Assembly: GCA_030680235.1 (NCBI GenBank)
Contig: JAUXWQ010000036.1
Location: forward strand, 1-64,000
Source: Coxiellaceae bacterium
GTDB lineage: Bacteria; Pseudomonadota; Gammaproteobacteria; Coxiellales; Coxiellaceae
Direction of reading: 5' to 3'
DNA length: 64,000 bases
Shown: positions 60,946 to 64,000 of the stretch, in pieces
How the letters are laid out: each line of letters opens with the position of its first letter
Position numbering within the stretch: the stretch's first letter is position 1
Program-made: the position numbers and the translations under genes
The notes under the pieces: model-generated
Seen by the model: the letters and a program-made list of their open reading frames with translations, nothing else
Databases searched by the model: none
Told to the model about the DNA's origin: nothing

Positions 60946-61656
60946 ATGTCTTTCGAAAATAAAATTGTCTTCATCACGGGTGCAAGCCGTGGTATTGGTC
61001 ATGCGATTGCTAAAGGTTTTTCTGATCAAGGTGCCATTGTTATTGGTACAGCAACCAGCGAAGCAGGCGCAAAAAATATTCCAGGTCATGGTATTGTGCT
61101 GAATGTGTGTGATGCGCTTGCGGTTGAAAATACTTTTGAGGAAATTCAAGCAAAATTTGGTGCGCCTGCTATTTTGGTGAATAACGCGGGTGTCACAGAA
61201 GATAATTTAATGTTGCGCATGAAACAGGATCAATGGGATCGTGTTATTGACACGAATTTAAACGCTATTTTTCGCACAACAAAAGCCTGTTTACGTGGCA
61301 TGTTAAAAGCGCGCTGGGGGCGGGTGATTAACATTACTTCTGTAGTGGGTGTTACGGGCAATCCAGGTCAGGCAAATTATTGCGCGGCTAAGGCGGGCGT
61401 GATTGGCTTTACAAAAGCGCTTGCGATGGAAATGGCAGGTGTCGGGATTACAGCCAATGCGGTTGCGCCTGGGTTTATTCAAACAGATATGACGGATAAA
61501 TTGGATGAAAAGCAGCGAGAGGCCATTTTATCGCAAATTCCTGCTAAGAAAATGGGCGTTGCTAGCGATATTGCCAATGCTGTACTATTCTTAGCGTCAG
61601 ACGCCGCAACGTACATTACTGCGCAGACCTTGCATGTAAATGGTGGTATGTACTGA
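60946..61656 (+). CDS. fabG: 3-oxoacyl-ACP reductase
   Basis: 236 aa, AGGAG upstream. SDR: TGASRGIGHAIA, NNAGVTEDNL, INITSVVGVTGNPGQANYCAAKAG (Ser-Tyr-Lys). NADPH-dependent reduction in the elongation cycle. Confidence 0.96.
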   Translation: MSFENKIVFITGASRGIGHAIAKGFSDQGAIVIGTATSEAGAKNIPGHGIVLNVCDALAVENTFEEIQAKFGAPAILVNNAGVTEDNLMLRMKQDQWDRVIDTNLNAIFRTTKACLRGMLKARWGRVINITSVVGVTGNPGQANYCAAKAGVIGFTKALAMEMAGVGITANAVAPGFIQTDMTDKLDEKQREAILSQIPAKKMGVASDIANAVLFLASDAATYITAQTLHVNGGMY

Positions 61657-61735
61657 TTTTGGGTGGGATACGATTTATCAGATCATAATTTGGTGGTAGA
61701 CTTCGGTTTTTTAAATAACAGAGTAGGGTATTTTC

Positions 61736-61978
61736 ATGACAGCAACTATTGAAGAACGTATACGTAAAATTGTCGTTGAACAATTGGGCGTTAAAGAAGA
61801 AGACGCTAAAAATGAAGCATCTTTTGTTGATGATTTGGGAGCCGACTCTTTGGATACGGTAGAATTAGTGATGGCGCTTGAAGAAGAATTTGATATTGAA
61901 ATCAAAGACGAGGAAGCAGAAAAAATCACGACTGTGCAACAAGCCATTGATTTTGTTACAGCGCGTACAGAAAAATAA
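61736..61978 (+). CDS. acpP: Acyl carrier protein
   Basis: 80 aa, acidic, with the phosphopantetheine Ser in [20 protein letters not shown]. Typical ACP length. AGAGTAGGGT upstream. Confidence 0.97.
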   Translation: MTATIEERIRKIVVEQLGVKEEDAKNEASFVDDLGADSLDTVELVMALEEEFDIEIKDEEAEKITTVQQAIDFVTARTEK

Positions 61979-62061
61979 AGTGTGGGTGTGAGTATAGGCG
62001 ATCGTAACTTACGTTGTTGCCTTGCTCACCGCAACAAAACATCAGTATTGTTGGGGTTCTC

Positions 62062-63306
62062 ATGAATGGAAGGCGTGTTGTAGTCACAGGTCTTGGGATG
62101 TTAAGCCCATTGGGCAATGATCTTGAGACCACTTGGAATGGCATTCTTGCTGGAAAAAGCGGTGTGGGTTTAGTTACCCGCTTTGATTCTTCTCAAATGA
62201 ATACGCATATTGCGGCTGAAGTGAAAAACTTTGACTCAACACGTGCGCTAGATTCAAAAGAGGCGCGTCGTCTAGATGTTTTTGTTTTATATGCGGCAGA
62301 AGCTGCTAGACAAGCCATGGAAGATTCTGGCTTGAAAATCACCGATGAAATTGCGCCACGTGCTGGTTGTTTGATTGGTTCCGGTATTGGTGGTCTTTAC
62401 CATATTGAAAAAAACCGTGATGCCTTCAATGAAGGGGGCGCTCGTAAAATTTCACCCTTTTTTATTATTGGGTCTATCGTCAATATGGCACCTGGTATTG
62501 TGTCGATGAAATACAATTTGCAGGGCCCTAATCTTTCTATTGTTACTGCTTGTACGACGGGTGCGCATTCCATTGGTGAGGCAGCACGAATGATTGCCTA
62601 TGGGGATGCCGATGTCATGGTTGCGGGTGGAACAGAAATGGCAACGACAGAGTTAGGATTCGGTGGATTTAATATTATCAAAGCGATGTCGACGCGAAAT
62701 GATGCGCCTGAGAAAGCAAGTCGTCCTTGGGATCGTGATCGTGATGGTTTTGTTTTGGGTGAAGGCGCCGGCATTTTGGTTTTAGAAGAATTAGAATGTG
62801 CAAAAAAACGGGGCGCAAAAATTTACGCAGAGTTGGTAGGTTATGGAAAGAGCGCGGATGCTTATCATATGACAGCACCGCGTCCAGATGCGATTGGTTT
62901 TTCACATACCATTCAAAATGCGTTGCGTGATGCAAAATTAAATCCAGAACAAGTGGATTACATTAATGCGCATGGCACATCAACGCCAGTGGGTGATCCA
63001 TTGGAAGTATTAGCAGTAAAAAACACCTTTGGTGCGCATGCAAATCGCGTAATGATGAGTTCGACAAAATCAATGACGGGTCATTTATTGGGTGCTGCGG
63101 GTGCGGTTGAGGCAATTTTTTCTGTGTTAGCGATTCGTGATCAAGTCGTACCACCCACCATTAATTTAGATAATCCTGATGAAGGCTGTGATTTGGATTT
63201 GGTGCCACATACGGCGCGCCAAGCAAAAATTGATATTACCTTGTCTAATTCTTTTGGGTTTGGCGGTACAAACGGCACTTTGATTTTTAAAAAGTATGAG
63301 GGGTGA
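62062..63306 (+). CDS. fabF: Beta-ketoacyl-ACP synthase II
   Basis: 414 aa from ATG 62062 (GGGG upstream). [18 protein letters not shown] (Cys nucleophile), [15 protein letters not shown] and [18 protein letters not shown] (His residues) are conserved. Fatty acid elongation. Confidence 0.97.
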   Translation: MNGRRVVVTGLGMLSPLGNDLETTWNGILAGKSGVGLVTRFDSSQMNTHIAAEVKNFDSTRALDSKEARRLDVFVLYAAEAARQAMEDSGLKITDEIAPRAGCLIGSGIGGLYHIEKNRDAFNEGGARKISPFFIIGSIVNMAPGIVSMKYNLQGPNLSIVTACTTGAHSIGEAARMIAYGDADVMVAGGTEMATTELGFGGFNIIKAMSTRNDAPEKASRPWDRDRDGFVLGEGAGILVLEELECAKKRGAKIYAELVGYGKSADAYHMTAPRPDAIGFSHTIQNALRDAKLNPEQVDYINAHGTSTPVGDPLEVLAVKNTFGAHANRVMMSSTKSMTGHLLGAAGAVEAIFSVLAIRDQVVPPTINLDNPDEGCDLDLVPHTARQAKIDITLSNSFGFGGTNGTLIFKKYEG

Positions 63307-63439
63307 TTGTGGTCTGTGATTGTGTTAGAGGCGCAGTTTAATTCAGACTTTTGCTGACAAAATGTATAGCGTCTCTCATTTTATTTTCAGTTTAAATTAA
63401 AGTGTGCCTCTGACACAGTCACAAACATAAGGTTTAATC

Positions 63440-64000
63440 GTGCGATCCAAATTTCTCAATATTTTTTTCGGCGCCCTCGCAATCGCAGTATTGTATTTTA
63501 CCAGTGTGCTCTATGAGTTTTTTCATATCCCGCTTGTTAAAAAAGGTGTGCAACAGTCAATTAAAGTGTATCCCAATCAAAGTGCGACGATTGTCAGTCA
63601 AACACTGTATCAGCAGCATATTTTGCAACATCCTGAATTATTTGAGTGGCTGGTGGCGATGATGGGTAATCGTTTTCAGCTGCATTTTGGTGAGTATCAA
63701 ATTCAATATCCGATTACGGCTTGGCAATTATTGAAAAATATGTCGACAGGTACGGGGCTTGTAAAACACCGACTGACGATTGTCGAAGGCTGGACCTTTC
63801 AAAATATACGCGAAGCAATGGCTGCTAATCCAGACTTAAGCCAAACCATTACGAAAGAGAGTAATGCTGAGGTTATGCAGCAATTAAAATCTTCTTTTGT
63901 GCAGCCTGAGGGATTGTTTTATCCAAATACGTATTTTTTTACTTGGGGAAATACGGACCTGTCTGTTTTAAAAATGGCGTATCAAAAAATGCAAACCTTG
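63440..64000 (+). CDS. mltG: Endolytic transglycosylase MltG (partial, cut by window end)
   Basis: 187 codons from GTG 63440 (AAGG upstream) to the window edge. One N-terminal TM helix (FLNIFFGALAIAVLYFTSV), LysM-like part with IKVYPNQSATIV, then GEYQIQ, TIVEGWT and PEGLFYPNTYFF, matching YceG/MltG. Cleaves nascent peptidoglycan. Directly follows fabF; pabC is not between them. 63307-63439 is AT-rich spacer. Confidence 0.95.
   Translation, partial: MRSKFLNIFFGALAIAVLYFTSVLYEFFHIPLVKKGVQQSIKVYPNQSATIVSQTLYQQHILQHPELFEWLVAMMGNRFQLHFGEYQIQYPITAWQLLKNMSTGTGLVKHRLTIVEGWTFQNIREAMAANPDLSQTITKESNAEVMQQLKSSFVQPEGLFYPNTYFFTWGNTDLSVLKMAYQKMQTL

Overview
The window is about 51 kb of an integrative conjugative element (ICE) followed by about 13 kb of ordinary bacterial chromosome. 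The chromosomal part (from about 51026: a Trm112-like gene, kdsB, rne, rluC, a yceD-type gene, rpmF, plsX, fabH, fabD, fabG, acpP, fabF, mltG) has gammaproteobacterial gene content and order. Moderate-to-low GC and AT-rich codon use would suit a Legionellales/Coxiellaceae-like host, but that placement is inference. The ICE is visibly more AT-rich than the chromosome, especially between 11 and 22 kb. Its right boundary is a 44-base copy of the 3' half of a tRNA-Pro(GGG) gene (50982-51025). The left end, with the intact tRNA and presumably the integrase, lies outside the window.

ICE layout. (1) 1-9.6 kb: cargo with a nucleotidyltransferase, an ABC exporter, a TauD-type Fe/2-oxoglutarate oxygenase, an ATP-grasp ligase, a DMT-type transporter, an enolase-superfamily (dipeptide-epimerase-like) protein, an extended SDR and a VUT/YhhQ transporter. 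It looks like a small-peptide or amino-acid metabolite pathway. (2) 9.7-22 kb: an unknown protein and a divergent HTH-S24 repressor, then the most striking part, a RiPP cluster. It has a 25-residue Cys-rich precursor gene followed by a terminator-like hairpin. Downstream are an MbnC-like partner, a DUF692/MNIO enzyme (MbnB/TglH family), a PIG-L deacetylase, a GT-A glycosyltransferase, a PhyH-type oxygenase, an ABC exporter, a PLP aminotransferase, an HQxxH protein, a second TauD-type oxygenase and an ABC-2 permease/ATPase pair. Precursor + MNIO + partner + aminotransferase recalls methanobactin operons, but the glycosyltransferase, deacetylase and two oxygenases make it distinct.

(3) 22-23.4 kb: a transfer control region, with a CI-like repressor divergent from a Q/ArpU-like putative antiterminator, a promoter whose -10 lies inside a perfect 16-bp palindrome, and an A-rich leader ending in an intrinsic terminator just before the transfer operon. 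(4) 23.4-47.1 kb: a complete-looking GI-type (PFGI/ICEclc-like) type IV secretion and conjugation module, from the PilL-like protein through TraD, the VirB4-like ATPase and the TraG-N protein to topoisomerase III, a Dsb-like protein, a TraI_2-like protein and the PFL_4669-like protein. Oddities: an L,D-transpeptidase replaces the usual lytic transglycosylase, and the TraI_2-like protein lacks the metal-binding HHH and HD residues expected of a MobH relaxase. (5) 47.1-50.9 kb: an ICE replication-type gene (DUF3577), three small acidic unknown proteins each behind its own hairpin plus TAAGGA-type leader, an AlpA/excisionase-like HTH gene and an FRG-domain protein at the element's end.

Functional reading: the ICE moves by its own T4SS, under repressor and probably antitermination control, and carries two peptide-metabolite pathways with dedicated exporters. 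The chromosomal block supplies LPS (kdsB), RNA processing and modification (rne, rluC), ribosome (rpmF) and phospholipid/fatty-acid (plsX-fab) functions.
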